Shown: positions 19,951 through 29,724, counted from the stretch's first letter. The stretch: 64,000 bases of DNA from Falsihalocynthiibacter arcticus (GCF_000812665.2 NZ_CP014327.1:248001-312000); one strand, 5' to 3'. Notes: generated from the sequence alone by a model not told the origin. Numbers and translations: made by a program.

Positions 19951-20691
19951 ATGACCCGCGCGACAATTATCCATATCCTTGACGGAACGGACCCTGCGTT
20001 CGGAACTTCGGTTGCGTGGTTTCTGAACGTGGTGATCGGTGTTTCTGCTGCGACAATTGCGTTGGAAACCATGCCTGGTCTCTCGCCAGCCCTCTACCAG
20101 GTGCTCGGTATCGTCGAGTGGTTCGTGCTGGTGGTTTTCACTTTGGAATACCTGACGCGCCTCATTTGTTCGCCCAACCCACTGCGCTATGCGATCAGCT
20201 TTTGGGGGATCATTGATCTGTTGTCCTGCTTGCCCATTCTCTCGGTAGTGAAACCCGAATGGGCGGTCTTGCGCAGCTTTAGACTGTTGCGTGCTCTGCG
20301 CCTGTTAAAACTGTTTCGCAGCTCTCGTGCGCTTGATCGTTTGGCCCATGCTCTTGACGAAGTCCGCGACGAATTGCTGCTGTTTGTGGTCTTGGCCGTC
20401 ATCATGCTCTACGTCAGCGCCGTGGGAATCTATGTCTTTGAAAACGAGGCCCAACCTGATGTTTTCTCCTCTATCCCGCATAGCTTCTGGTGGGCCATCG
20501 CCTCCTTTACCACGGTGGGATACGGCGATATGGTTCCCATAACGCTTGGGGGTCGAGTCTTTACCAGTTTTATACTGTTTATCGGTCTAGGTGTTGTTGC
20601 GGTTCCAGCCGCGATTGTCACCACGGCCTTGCTCGAAGCGGAAACAAATGTCCGCCCACGGCACCCGTCGAAGAAGAAACCAAAAACTTAA
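19951..20691 (+). CDS. Voltage-gated-type potassium/cation channel
   Basis: A 246-residue six-helix channel of the bacterial Kv-like ion transporter family. An arginine-rich S4-like segment (SFRLLRALRLLKLFRSSR) near residue 115 is followed by a pore region with the selectivity filter TTVGYGDMVP near residue 195 and a final inner helix. The signature TVGYGD favours potassium. Start 19951 opens MTRATIIHIL; an upstream in-frame start at 19915 lies inside the permease gene. The channel gene sits between the permease and binding-protein genes of the transporter, an odd place for a channel, and is separated by 7 and 21 bases from its neighbours. Confidence 0.88.
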   Translation: MTRATIIHILDGTDPAFGTSVAWFLNVVIGVSAATIALETMPGLSPALYQVLGIVEWFVLVVFTLEYLTRLICSPNPLRYAISFWGIIDLLSCLPILSVVKPEWAVLRSFRLLRALRLLKLFRSSRALDRLAHALDEVRDELLLFVVLAVIMLYVSAVGIYVFENEAQPDVFSSIPHSFWWAIASFTTVGYGDMVPITLGGRVFTSFILFIGLGVVAVPAAIVTTALLEAETNVRPRHPSKKKPKT

Positions 20692-20712
20692 GTCCACTAG
20701 GGGAGTACCTAA

Positions 20713-21786
20713 ATGAAACTAATGAAAACACTCGCAACTGCGGCGCTCGCGCTCGGCGTTGCTTTACCATCCATGGCCGACACCACGAAGGTTGGCTTTA
20801 TCTACGTCGGCACGCCAGGTGATGGCGGCTGGACATATGAGCACGAACAAGCGCGCAAAGAAGTCGTTGCGCACTTTGGCGACCAAGTCGAAACAACCTT
20901 CGTTGAAAGCGTTGCAGAAGGCCCCGACGCCGAACGCGTTCTAACGCAAATGGCGCTGTCCGGTCACGACCTGATCTTCACGACATCCTTTGGTTACATG
21001 GACCAAACAAACAATGTTGCGGCCAAGTTCCCGGATATCAAGTTTGAGCACGCAACAGGTTATACCCGCGCGCACCCAAACGTTTCCACCTATGGCGCAC
21101 GTTTCTACGAAGGTCGCGCTGTCATCGGAACCATTGCGGGTCGCATGACCAAATCCAACAAGATCGGCTATATCGCGTCTTTCCCGATTCCTGAAGTTAT
21201 TCGCGGTATTAACTCCGCCTATATCCACGCTAAAAAAGTAAATCCAGAAGTCGAAATGAAAGTCGTTTGGGTTTTCTCTTGGTTTGATCCTGCAAAAGAA
21301 GCAGACGCCGCCGCCGCGCTCATCGAGCAAGGTGTTGACGTGATCATGCAGCACACAGACTCCACCGCCCCAATGGCAAAAGCCGCCGAAACCGAAGGCG
21401 TTATCGCATTCGGTCAAGCGTCTGACATGGGCCAATACGCCCCGTCGCCACGCGTTTCTTCCATCATCGACAACTGGGCGCCCTACTATATTGAGCGCAC
21501 ACAGGCGGTTATCGACGGCACTTGGGAGCAAGCGGATACTTGGGGTGGCATCGGCTCTGGCATGGTAGAAATCGGTGACTTCACTGACGTACTTCCGGCA
21601 CCAGTCCAAGACGAAGCCAATGCCCTCAAAGACGCGCTTGCGGATGGCTCCTACCACGCGTTCACAGGACCTTTGAACAAACAGGACGGCACCCCTTGGC
21701 TCGCTGAAGGCGAAACTGCCAACGATGGCGATCTTGCAAGCATGAACTTCTATGTCGAAGGCATTGATGCAGAACTTCCTAACTAA
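20713..21786 (+). CDS. BMP-family ABC transporter substrate-binding protein
   Basis: A 357-residue periplasmic receptor with a cleavable signal peptide (MKLMKTLATAALALGVALPSMA). The mature part begins TTKVGFIYVGTPGDGGWTY, the typical first strand of the BMP (PnrA-like) fold, and continues with TTSFGYMD and QHTDSTAPMAKAAE, as in purine nucleoside binders. No lipobox is present, so it should be soluble. It is the last gene of the operon, with the strong terminator at 21807-21836 immediately after it, and a gggag ribosome-binding site before the ATG. The ligand is inferred, not shown. Confidence 0.9.
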   Translation: MKLMKTLATAALALGVALPSMADTTKVGFIYVGTPGDGGWTYEHEQARKEVVAHFGDQVETTFVESVAEGPDAERVLTQMALSGHDLIFTTSFGYMDQTNNVAAKFPDIKFEHATGYTRAHPNVSTYGARFYEGRAVIGTIAGRMTKSNKIGYIASFPIPEVIRGINSAYIHAKKVNPEVEMKVVWVFSWFDPAKEADAAAALIEQGVDVIMQHTDSTAPMAKAAETEGVIAFGQASDMGQYAPSPRVSSIIDNWAPYYIERTQAVIDGTWEQADTWGGIGSGMVEIGDFTDVLPAPVQDEANALKDALADGSYHAFTGPLNKQDGTPWLAEGETANDGDLASMNFYVEGIDAELPN

Positions 21787-21806
21787 ATCCGGCTCAATCG
21801 GATGAG

Positions 21807-21836
21807 AAAAAGCCCGGGGGAAACCTCGGGCTTTTT
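21807..21836 (+). terminator. Rho-independent terminator of the xdh-transporter operon
   Basis: A 13-base-pair stem (one G.U pair) from 21807-21819 and 21824-21836 closes a GAAA tetraloop. The 5' arm starts with five A and the 3' arm ends with five T, so it can work as an A-tract/T-tract terminator. It is 20 bases after the binding-protein stop codon. Confidence 0.88.
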
Positions 21837-21915
21837 GCGTTTGTCTTGTTCTGGATCAAAATGTCGCTACACTTTCTCATGTTTAAAACCAGAAACATCA
21901 GCAAAAGGAATTCGT

Positions 21916-22251
21916 ATGGACTGGAAAGATTTCATGGGCGGGATGAAGCGGAATATCCGCAGCTTTAACGTCGCTGTTCCGGAAACCTCTGCTGGCTTTA
22001 GCACCCTCACAAAGGCCGCGAAATCAAGCCAACACGTCGACGTTAAAACACTAGAGTTTGTTGCCCTTGGCATTTCCGTCGCGGAACGTTGCGAGCCCTG
22101 CATCGGCTTTCACATCGAGGCCCTCATCAAATGCGGCGCCACCCGCGAAGAAGTCGCGGATGTGCTTGGCATGGCGTTGCAAATGGGCGGCGGCCCGTCC
22201 CTGATGTATGCGTCCAAAGCCTTGGACTGCTGGGATCAAATGACCGCCTAA
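21916..22251 (+). CDS. AhpD-like carboxymuconolactone decarboxylase family protein
   Basis: A 111-residue all-helical protein of the carboxymuconolactone decarboxylase superfamily. The redox motif CEPCIGFHIEALIKCG (CxxC followed by a histidine) near residue 61 matches the AhpD-like branch, which acts as a thiol peroxidase or reductase partner. The GMALQMGGGPSLMYASKAL C-terminal helix is typical. Start 21916 is preceded by aaaagga; upstream in-frame starts run into the operon terminator. It overlaps the end of the convergent flavoprotein gene by four bases. Confidence 0.85.
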   Translation: MDWKDFMGGMKRNIRSFNVAVPETSAGFSTLTKAAKSSQHVDVKTLEFVALGISVAERCEPCIGFHIEALIKCGATREEVADVLGMALQMGGGPSLMYASKALDCWDQMTA

Positions 22252-24737
22252 CCGTTCTGGCGGATCGTCGCATTTGTGGGGTCGTAGGGGCTGTCTTCGA
22301 CAATCTCGGCGTCCCACAATTGATCAAACATTTTGACCTTCAGTTTGGTGCCAACCTCGGCATGTTCGGGTTTTACATACCCCATGCCGATGCTTTTCCC
22401 AAAGGCCACCGAATAGCCACCAGACGTCAGCCGCCCAACCCGCACATCCCCCGCATAGAGCACTTCGCGCCCCCACGGATCAGCGTCGTCGGGTCCCTCA
22501 ATCAACAGCGTCACACATTGGCTGCGAATACCGGTTTTGAGCATCGCATCCTTGCCGCAAAAATCCTTCTCCAGATCAATAAACCGATCTAACCCCGCTT
22601 CTTGCGGCGTGGCATCACGGCCCAATTCCGTCCCGAACGCGCGATAGGATTTCTCCTGCCGAAGCCAGTTCTGCGCCCGTGCGCCCACCAGCTTGAGGCC
22701 AAATTCTTCGCCCGCCGCCATAAGCAAATCATAGAGGTAATTCTGCATCTCAATCGGGTGATGCAACTCCCACCCAAGTTCGCCCGTATAGGCCACACGG
22801 ATCGCCATCACAGGGCACATTTTGAGTTCAATCGGCTTGGCCGAAAGCCACGGGAAGTTCTTGTTTATAAAGAACGCCTCAGGGTCGGCGTCATTCACCA
22901 GCTTCTTGAGCAAGTCCCGCGAACGCGGCCCCGCAAGGGCAAAAACCCCCGTCTGCGTGGTCGTGTTTTGAACCTCAATGCGGCCAAACTCGGCTTCCTT
23001 ATCTTGCACAGCTTTGCGCAAATAATCGCTGTCATAGGAGGTCCACGCCCCCGCCGAAATCAGGTGATATACATCCTCGGCCTCCCGCACGATGGTATAT
23101 TCCGTCCGCACAGTGCCATGGCTGGTCAGCGCATAAGTCAGGTTGATCCGTCCAACCCGTGGCAACTTATTACAGGTAAACCAATCCAGAAACGCCGTCG
23201 CCCCCGCGCCCTTCACCACGTGTTTGGTAAAGGCAGAAGCGTCAATCATTCCAACGCCTTCGCGCATGGCCTTGGCCTCATCAACCGCATATTGCCACCA
23301 GCCCCCACGCCGGAAACTGCGCGCGTCGTGATCGTTAAATCCAAGCGGCGCAAAGTAGTTTGGCCGCTCCCATCCATTCACATGTCCGAATTGCGCACCC
23401 GCCGCCTTTTGCCGATCATAGGCGGGACTGGTCCGCAAGGGCCGCGCTGCTGGGCGCTCCTCATCGGGATGGTGCAACACATAAACATGGTCATAGGCCT
23501 CTTCGTTCCTACGCGCCGCATATTCGGTCGTCATCCAATTGCCAAATCGTTTGGGATCAAGGCTCGCCATATCGATCTCGGCCTCGCCCTTCACCATCAA
23601 GTCCGCGAGGTATTTACCCGCCCCGCCAGCCGCCGTAATGCCAAAACTGAACCCTTCCGCCAGCCACATATTGCGCAGTCCTGGCGCGGGCCCAATCAAC
23701 GGATTTCCGTCGGGTGTATAACAAATCGGCCCGTTGAAATCATCCTTCAACCCCACCGTTTCCGAGGACGGAATGCGGTGGATCATGCTCAGGTATTCTT
23801 CCTCAATCCGTTCCAAATCCAGCGGGAACAGATCAGCGCGGAAACTGTCCGGAACGCCATATTCAAACCGCGCCGGAGCCCCCTCTTCATAGGGCCCCAA
23901 AATCCAGCCGCCCCGCTCCTCGCGCACATACCATTTGGCATCCGCATCGCGCAAAACAGGATGCTCGCCGTGGGTTTTACGGTATTCCACAAGCGCCGCA
24001 TCGGGCTCGGTCACAATGAATTGATGCTCCACCGGAATCGCCGGAATTTTTATCCCCAACAGACGCGCGGTGCGCTGCGCATGGTTCCCCGTCGCCGTCA
24101 CAACATGCTCGGTGGTAATTTCAATCTGTTCCTCTGAGGGCACCAAATTTCCGCCCCGCTCAACCATTTTCGTACAGGTCACGATCCACTCGGACCCGGT
24201 CCAACGATACCCGTCGACCTGCCAACGACGCTCAATCGAAACGCCCCGCTGCCGTGCGCCCTTGGCCATCGCCATGGTCACATCAGCGGGGTTAATATAA
24301 CCGTCCGTCGGGTGAAAAATCGCCCCCTCAAGGTCGTCGGTCCGCACCAATGGCCAGCGATTTTTAACCTGCGCAGGCGTCATCCATTCATAGGGCACAC
24401 CACAGGTTTCCGCCGTCGATGCATAGAGCATATACTCATCCATACGCGCCTTTGACTGTGCCATGCGCAAGTTCCCCACAACGGAAAATCCGGCGTTTAA
24501 TCCGGTCTCTTCCTCCAGTGTTTTATAGAACTTGATCGAGTAATCATGGATATGGGTCGTGGCAAACGACATGTTGAAATACGGCAAAAGCCCCGCCGCA
24601 TGCCACGTCGACCCACTGGTCAATTCGTCGCGTTCGAGCAACATCACGTCGTCCCATCCGGCGCGCGCCAAATGATAGGCAATCGAGGTTCCAACGACTC
24701 CGCCGCCAACAACCAAAGCTTTTACATGGGTTTTCAT
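22248..24737 (-). CDS. FAD-dependent dimethylglycine/sarcosine dehydrogenase-like protein with GcvT domain
   Basis: An 829-residue two-part enzyme. The N-terminal half is a DAO-type flavoprotein (VVGGGVVGTSIAYHLARAGW, then STWHAAGLL with the histidine that can bind FAD covalently). The C-terminal half is a glycine-cleavage-T-like folate-binding domain (YTGELGWELHHP and related segments) that captures the one-carbon unit as methylene-tetrahydrofolate. This architecture fits dimethylglycine or sarcosine dehydrogenase used in glycine betaine degradation; the exact substrate is uncertain. The start at 24737 places the nucleotide-binding motif close to the N terminus. The large plus-strand frames across it are shadows. 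Confidence 0.88.
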   Translation of the reverse strand: MKTHVKALVVGGGVVGTSIAYHLARAGWDDVMLLERDELTSGSTWHAAGLLPYFNMSFATTHIHDYSIKFYKTLEEETGLNAGFSVVGNLRMAQSKARMDEYMLYASTAETCGVPYEWMTPAQVKNRWPLVRTDDLEGAIFHPTDGYINPADVTMAMAKGARQRGVSIERRWQVDGYRWTGSEWIVTCTKMVERGGNLVPSEEQIEITTEHVVTATGNHAQRTARLLGIKIPAIPVEHQFIVTEPDAALVEYRKTHGEHPVLRDADAKWYVREERGGWILGPYEEGAPARFEYGVPDSFRADLFPLDLERIEEEYLSMIHRIPSSETVGLKDDFNGPICYTPDGNPLIGPAPGLRNMWLAEGFSFGITAAGGAGKYLADLMVKGEAEIDMASLDPKRFGNWMTTEYAARRNEEAYDHVYVLHHPDEERPAARPLRTSPAYDRQKAAGAQFGHVNGWERPNYFAPLGFNDHDARSFRRGGWWQYAVDEAKAMREGVGMIDASAFTKHVVKGAGATAFLDWFTCNKLPRVGRINLTYALTSHGTVRTEYTIVREAEDVYHLISAGAWTSYDSDYLRKAVQDKEAEFGRIEVQNTTTQTGVFALAGPRSRDLLKKLVNDADPEAFFINKNFPWLSAKPIELKMCPVMAIRVAYTGELGWELHHPIEMQNYLYDLLMAAGEEFGLKLVGARAQNWLRQEKSYRAFGTELGRDATPQEAGLDRFIDLEKDFCGKDAMLKTGIRSQCVTLLIEGPDDADPWGREVLYAGDVRVGRLTSGGYSVAFGKSIGMGYVKPEHAEVGTKLKVKMFDQLWDAEIVEDSPYDPTNATIRQNG

Positions 24738-24811
24738 AACGCGCACTCCTTTGACCGCCACATTGGCCTATCCTTGCGGATTTTACGCCCTTCTTCCGAC
24801 GCAATAAATGC

Positions 24812-24841
24812 AAAAACCGACCCCCGTTTCTGAAAGGTCGG
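24812..24841 (-). terminator. Rho-independent terminator
   Basis: Arms CCGACC (24817-24822) and GGTCGG (24836-24841) pair, and on the minus strand the stem is followed by five T residues (24812-24816). It lies about 30 bases after the stop codon of the unidentified gene at 24871-25827. Confidence 0.7.
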
Positions 24842-24870
24842 CTTCAGGTTACTTTTCCACTCAAAACGGC

Positions 24871-25827
24871 TCAATTTGTGCGGGCAACACACCGCTTAAA
24901 GGAGCTCCCGCTGCAGCTTCCTGACCCCAAACGGCGTACTTTTGGCTTCTCGGTAGTGGGCGCGACCACGTCCTGCTCCGTTTCGACTTGCTCGACGACT
25001 CGCGCGGCAAGCATCGCCTGAATTTTCAGGGCCATTGCGGCGTAAACACTCGGATTTTCTGCCGCTTCCTGCTCCTTGTCCATCGCCAAAAACGCAATCT
25101 CTTGCATATTGCCAACGCCCTCGATGGGGGTTTCTACCATCCCGTTCAACCCGTCAAAATTGATGTCCGCCATCAAGGTTAAAATATCGGAACTCGGCCC
25201 AATTACCCGCAAAACAATATCAATCTGCCGGCCAATATGTCCCGTTAATTCTCGGCTAAAGGCCTCATGCGTCCGCGTGGTTTCCTGAAACAACACGCCC
25301 CCCACACGGGCAAAATCGCTCTTGATTTCAGTCATCTGCATCATGTCCTGCATCATATTCAACTGTTCGCCGCCAACCATGGTCTGAAGGCGCGCGGGAA
25401 TGAACCGCAACTCAAGCGCGATCATCGAGTCACCCTTCTCATAAACCCAAGTGCCTTTTTTTAATCCGCGCTCAAGATCCGCCTGCATAAGCTTCACAAA
25501 CGGATTATTGTCTACCTCTTTTACCGCCTCTAACTGCGCAAGTTGATCCGCCGTCAGGGGCTTTTGCGGACCAAAGAACAGGTCGCCATCGCCTACTGTC
25601 CACACGCGTTTTTCCCAATCCGCGGGATTGGGGGCGTAGTCATCAATATCATAGGTTATCGGGTCATTTTTGAACGCTGCATACCGCGCCTTCGCAGAGG
25701 CGAAGTACTCCGACACCCCATAGGTTTCCCCTGTCGCCTTCGCAATCTGCTGGCGTTGGAAAAAATCAAACCCAAACGTCATCGAAAGGGCAATAAAGGC
25801 AAAAACAACTAGAAAGGCGCGCTGCAT
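24871..25827 (-). CDS. Uncharacterised membrane-anchored or exported protein
   Basis: A 318-residue protein starting with a short hydrophobic segment (MQRAFLVVFAFIALSMTFGF), which is a signal anchor or signal peptide. The rest is hydrophilic and mixed alpha/beta in appearance, with a run of methionines in the middle (LNMMQDMMQMTE). The C terminus is basic and rich in serine and cysteine (SGSCSGSSFKRCVAR). No family is recognised. Start 25827 has a GGAG ribosome-binding site; the in-frame start at 25854 precedes the hydrophobic segment with an unlikely extension. It is divergent from panC. Confidence 0.7.
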   Translation of the reverse strand: MQRAFLVVFAFIALSMTFGFDFFQRQQIAKATGETYGVSEYFASAKARYAAFKNDPITYDIDDYAPNPADWEKRVWTVGDGDLFFGPQKPLTADQLAQLEAVKEVDNNPFVKLMQADLERGLKKGTWVYEKGDSMIALELRFIPARLQTMVGGEQLNMMQDMMQMTEIKSDFARVGGVLFQETTRTHEAFSRELTGHIGRQIDIVLRVIGPSSDILTLMADINFDGLNGMVETPIEGVGNMQEIAFLAMDKEQEAAENPSVYAAMALKIQAMLAARVVEQVETEQDVVAPTTEKPKVRRLGSGSCSGSSFKRCVARTN

Positions 25828-25980
25828 GACGGACTCCGGTAAAACACCCTCCACAAATGCCCTCCCAACTTGGGCAAATTGTGGCCGCGCGGGGGAATAT
25901 TCGTGTTTTCAGCGCAAGCGACTTGCCGCGTTGCAGCGTGAAAGCTATGGTTCCGCCAACCAAGAGAAACGGGGGCACCA

Positions 25981-26829
25981 ATGGAAATTTGTCGATCAAT
26001 CCCGAAAATCCGCGCGTATGTGGCGTCTCTGCGCGCGGAGGGAAAAACCGTCGGTCTCGTTCCCACCATGGGCGCGCTGCACGCAGGACATATCGCCCTC
26101 GTCAAGGCTGTTGCCCGCCACGCGGACAACGTGATTGCAACAATTTTCGTCAATCCAACCCAATTCGGCGACGCCGCCGATCTTGCCAAATATCCCCGCA
26201 CCGAAGACGCCGATCTCGCCCTTCTCAAGGCAGCGGGCGTCGCGGCAGTGTTCATGCCGCAGGTTGACGATATTTACCCAGAAGGGGCCGAAACCATCGT
26301 CGAGACCACAGTACTTGCCAATATGCTGCACGGCCTTGTGCGTCCGGGGCATTATCGCGGCGTCGCCACCGTCGTTACTAAGCTTTTCAACATCGTCGGT
26401 CCCGATGTTGCCGCCTTTGGCGAGAAGGATTACCAACAACTGCAAGTCATCCGCAAAATGGTGCGCGACTTGCACATACCGATCAAAATCCTGCCCGTCC
26501 CCACAATCCGCGAGGCAGACGGTCTGGCCATGTCATCGCGCAACACCCGCCTAACGCCTGCTGACCGCGCCGCCGCCGTCATTCTGTCCCAAGCGCTTGA
26601 TGTGACCGAAAAAGCGGTGCAGTCTGGAACCACGGTTTCGGACCTCGCCAAGAGCATCCGTGCCACAATCGCAACCCAGCTGCGAGGCACGCTTGAGGGG
26701 CTCGATATCGTCGATGATGAAACTCTTGCCCCAATTAGCGGGCCTATCACAGATCCAACCGCCATCATGATTTCCGTCCAATTTGGTGACATTCTCCTTA
26801 TTGATCAACGTGTTGCAACCCCGAGGTAG
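25981..26829 (+). CDS. panC: Pantothenate synthetase
   Basis: Condenses pantoate and beta-alanine with ATP to give pantothenate. The 282-residue protein shows the nucleotidylyltransferase motif [15 protein letters not shown] (HxGH) near residue 27, FVNPTQFG, the [19 protein letters not shown] active-site region, and SSRNTRL near residue 185. It is normal length. The gene sits two bases before panB, so the two form an operon for the pantothenate branch of coenzyme A synthesis; the ATG follows an acgggggcacc stretch. Confidence 0.95.
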   Translation: MEICRSIPKIRAYVASLRAEGKTVGLVPTMGALHAGHIALVKAVARHADNVIATIFVNPTQFGDAADLAKYPRTEDADLALLKAAGVAAVFMPQVDDIYPEGAETIVETTVLANMLHGLVRPGHYRGVATVVTKLFNIVGPDVAAFGEKDYQQLQVIRKMVRDLHIPIKILPVPTIREADGLAMSSRNTRLTPADRAAAVILSQALDVTEKAVQSGTTVSDLAKSIRATIATQLRGTLEGLDIVDDETLAPISGPITDPTAIMISVQFGDILLIDQRVATPR

Positions 26830-26831
26830 CC

Positions 26832-27641
26832 ATGTCTAAACAAGTCAAGACCCGTCGTACAACTGTCCCCCAAATCGCCGCGCGCAAAGGCGGCGACCCG
26901 ATTGTCTCCCTCACATCCTACCACGCCCACACGGCGGCCATCGTCGACAAACACGCCGATTTCATCCTTGTTGGCGACAGTTTGGGGATGGTGATGCACG
27001 GAATGGAAAGTACGGTCGGCGTGCCGCTTGACCTGATGATTATGCACGGTCGCGCCGTGGTAAAAGGCACGCAGAAAGCGCTCGTGGTGGTTGATATGCC
27101 CTTTGGCTCCTACGAGGAAAGCCCAAGTGTGGCCTTTCGAAATGCTGCCAAAATTATGAAAGAAACACAGTGCGGCGCGGTCAAGCTTGAGGGCGGAGCG
27201 CGCATGGCCGAAACCATCCGCTTCCTCACCGAACGCGGCATTCCCGTGATGGCCCACATCGGCCTCACTCCCCAATCCAGCCACGTCATGGGCGGCTTCA
27301 AAACCCAAGGCCGCGATGAGGACACATGGGCCGCCCACGAGGCCGACGCCCAAGCCGTTTCCGACGCGGGCGCCTTCGCGGTTGTGCTTGAGGGGATGGT
27401 CGAGCCTTTGGCGGCCAAAATCACCAAGCAAATCCCCATTCCCACCATCGGAATTGGCGCATCTGCGGAATGTGACGGGCAAATCCTCGTGCTCGAAGAC
27501 ATGCTCGGTCTCTCGCCTTGGACCCCAAAGTTTGTCAAGGTTTACGGCAATTTGGGCGAAATGATTGAAAAAGCAGTCGAGGAATATGCCACAGATGTCA
27601 AATCCCGTGCCTTCCCAAGTGAGGATGAAATCTATCGTTAA
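26832..27641 (+). CDS. panB: 3-methyl-2-oxobutanoate hydroxymethyltransferase
   Basis: Transfers the methylene group of methylene-tetrahydrofolate to alpha-ketoisovalerate, giving ketopantoate. The 269-residue TIM-barrel protein contains [14 protein letters not shown] with the metal-binding aspartate, KLEGGARM, and [13 protein letters not shown] with the catalytic glutamate, and [15 protein letters not shown] near the C terminus. It is directly downstream of panC. It competes for the same one-carbon pool as the glycine cleavage system encoded at 52-56 kb. Confidence 0.95.
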   Translation: MSKQVKTRRTTVPQIAARKGGDPIVSLTSYHAHTAAIVDKHADFILVGDSLGMVMHGMESTVGVPLDLMIMHGRAVVKGTQKALVVVDMPFGSYEESPSVAFRNAAKIMKETQCGAVKLEGGARMAETIRFLTERGIPVMAHIGLTPQSSHVMGGFKTQGRDEDTWAAHEADAQAVSDAGAFAVVLEGMVEPLAAKITKQIPIPTIGIGASAECDGQILVLEDMLGLSPWTPKFVKVYGNLGEMIEKAVEEYATDVKSRAFPSEDEIYR

Positions 27642-27653
27642 TATGTGGGAAGC

Positions 27654-28076
27654 CTAGGCAGATAATCCGGAGGCTGGAACAGGTAACACAGCGTTAATTT
27701 TCCAGCCTTCGCTGTCTGGCACCAATTCGTAGTCCAGCACAAAACTTTCGCCCGACTTGGACTTCACGAGCACCTTCTGCCAAACGGATCGGCCTTCGGG
27801 CCGGTTATCAAGGAACGTCACATCCTCGGGGTCCACAACCATGGAAAACCCGCGCGCAACCATCATGCCAAACACTTCTGGACTGCCAAAATAACGCTGA
27901 ATATCATCCGATGCAAACTCGAATGCAGCCGTCAGGTCGCCGTCGCGAAACGCTTCCATCTGCCCCAAAACGGTGCGTTCCAAGGCACCATAAGCACGCG
28001 CTTGATCCCCAACTTGGGCCTGCGCCACAAGAGGGTTCATAACAGCGACAATCGCCAATATCTTTAGAAAACGCAT
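27654..28076 (-). CDS. DUF4864 domain protein, exported
   Basis: A 140-residue protein with a signal peptide (MRFLKILAIVAVMNPLVAQA) followed by a DUF4864-type domain: the AFRDGDLTAAFEFASDDIQRYFG helix region, then FLDNRPEGRSVWQKVLVKSKSG and YELVPDSEGWKINAVLPV strands. The fold is likely cystatin/NTF2-like; the function is unknown. Start 28076 was chosen because it begins the signal peptide; an in-frame start at 28178 would extend into the end of lysS. It converges with panB with a 12-base gap. Confidence 0.8.
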   Translation of the reverse strand: MRFLKILAIVAVMNPLVAQAQVGDQARAYGALERTVLGQMEAFRDGDLTAAFEFASDDIQRYFGSPEVFGMMVARGFSMVVDPEDVTFLDNRPEGRSVWQKVLVKSKSGESFVLDYELVPDSEGWKINAVLPVPASGLSA

Positions 28077-28143
28077 GATTTCACCTGTAAAGACACACCC
28101 AGAGGATGCGCCTTTACAGACCTCGCGCCAAGTCACGATTTCG

Positions 28144-29724
28144 TTACGTGGCGAGTTTCCCCGCCAAGCCGTCCTCAATCAGCGTGATGCTTTCGTCCAA
28201 ACCGAACAGGGCAATAAAGCCGCCAAACCGTGGCCCTTGGCTCGCGCCCAGCAACACTTCGTAAAGCGCCTTGAACCAGTCACGCAATTGTTCAAACCCG
28301 TGCTCTTTGCCCACCGAAAACACCAAAGTCTGAAGCGCATCCGCATCTGCGCCGCCCTCCCAGGTCTTCAACCGCGCCGCAAGATCCGCAAACGCCGCAA
28401 TTTCCGTGCCCTCGGCCAAACGATAGGTCTTGGCTGGTTTCACAAAGTCGTTGTAATACCGCACCGCAAATCCGGCAGCAGCATCCATCGCGGGGTTGTT
28501 TTCAGGAGTAGCATCTGGCGCATAGCGCTGAATAAAGCCCCACATTTGTGCCTTGTCTTCGGCCGCCGAAACCGACGCCAAATTGAGCAACATCGCAAAC
28601 GGAACCAACATATCCGACGCTGGAACATTATGCCCATGCATGTGGTAAACGGGGTTCGACAGGCGCGCTTTTTCGTCCTGATCGCCGTAGGCCCGCAACT
28701 GCTGGTGGTATTCATCTACCGCCTTAGGGATCACATCAAAATGCAACCGTTTGGCCGATTTCGGCTTCAAATACATGAAGTATTGCAACGATTCCGGTGC
28801 CGCATATTTCAGCCACTCTTCCATAGACAACCCATTGCCTTTGGACTTGGAAATCTTCTGGCCCAACTCGTCATTAAACAACTCATAGGTCAAACATTCG
28901 GGCGGTTGTGCCCCCAACGCGCGGCAAATTTTCGTCGCCTGCGTCACCGAATCAATCAAATCTTTGCCCGACATCTCATAATCAACGCCAAGGGCCGCCC
29001 AACGCATCGCCCAATCGGGCTTCCATTGCATCTTCACATTGCCGCCAGTTACCGCCAATTCAATGCGCTCGCCAGTGGGCTCATCATAGGTCACAGTGCC
29101 CTTCTCGGCGTTCACTTCCACCATCGGAACTTGCAAAACATGCCCCGTCAACGGCGAGATCGGCAAGAACGGCGAATAGGTCGCCTGACGGTCCGCACCA
29201 AGGGTTGGCAACATGATCGCCATGATCTTGTCATAGACCCGGCAGGCCTGAAGCAGAGCTTCATCAAACCGACCCGAAGTATAATACTCGGTCGAGCTGG
29301 CAAACTCATACTCAAACCCGAAGCTATCAAGGAAATCACACAGGCGGGCGTTATTATGCTGGGCAAAACCGGCGTGCGTGCCAAACGGATCGCGCACTTT
29401 TGTCAGCGGCAAATTCAAGTCTTGCTTCAATTCTTCCTGCATCGGAACATTGGTCGGCACCTTGCGAAAGCCGTCCATATCGTCCGAGAAACACAAAAGT
29501 TTGGTTGGAATATCACTGATCTGTTCAAACGCACGGCGCACCATTGTTGTGCGCGCAACCTCGCCAAAGGTCCCGATATGCGGCAATCCCGACGGGCCAT
29601 AGCCGGTTTGGAACAACACATATCCCTTCTCGGGCGGCTGCTTGGAATAGCGTTTCAAAACCCGACGCGCTTCTTCAAAGGGCCAGGCTTTCGAACTCAT
29701 CGCAGTTTCGCGCAGATCAGACAT
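28144..29724 (-). CDS. lysS: Lysyl-tRNA synthetase, class I
   Basis: Charges tRNA-Lys. The 526-residue protein is the rare class I type found in archaea and many alphaproteobacteria, unrelated to the usual class II LysRS. Visible are the HIGH-type motif (SGLPHIGTFGEVART) near residue 45 and the KMSKS-type motif KISKSKGNGLSMEEW near residue 290, followed by an alpha-helical C-terminal cage. It starts at 29724 and is divergent from terB. The 583-residue plus-strand frame over it is an antisense shadow. Confidence 0.93.
   Translation of the reverse strand: MSDLRETAMSSKAWPFEEARRVLKRYSKQPPEKGYVLFQTGYGPSGLPHIGTFGEVARTTMVRRAFEQISDIPTKLLCFSDDMDGFRKVPTNVPMQEELKQDLNLPLTKVRDPFGTHAGFAQHNNARLCDFLDSFGFEYEFASSTEYYTSGRFDEALLQACRVYDKIMAIMLPTLGADRQATYSPFLPISPLTGHVLQVPMVEVNAEKGTVTYDEPTGERIELAVTGGNVKMQWKPDWAMRWAALGVDYEMSGKDLIDSVTQATKICRALGAQPPECLTYELFNDELGQKISKSKGNGLSMEEWLKYAAPESLQYFMYLKPKSAKRLHFDVIPKAVDEYHQQLRAYGDQDEKARLSNPVYHMHGHNVPASDMLVPFAMLLNLASVSAAEDKAQMWGFIQRYAPDATPENNPAMDAAAGFAVRYYNDFVKPAKTYRLAEGTEIAAFADLAARLKTWEGGADADALQTLVFSVGKEHGFEQLRDWFKALYEVLLGASQGPRFGGFIALFGLDESITLIEDGLAGKLAT

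Noticed and set aside
22602-24137. 511-codon plus-strand open frame inside the dehydrogenase gene
   Set aside because: The opposite strand encodes a convincing two-domain enzyme; this frame is basic, low-complexity and looks like a composition shadow.
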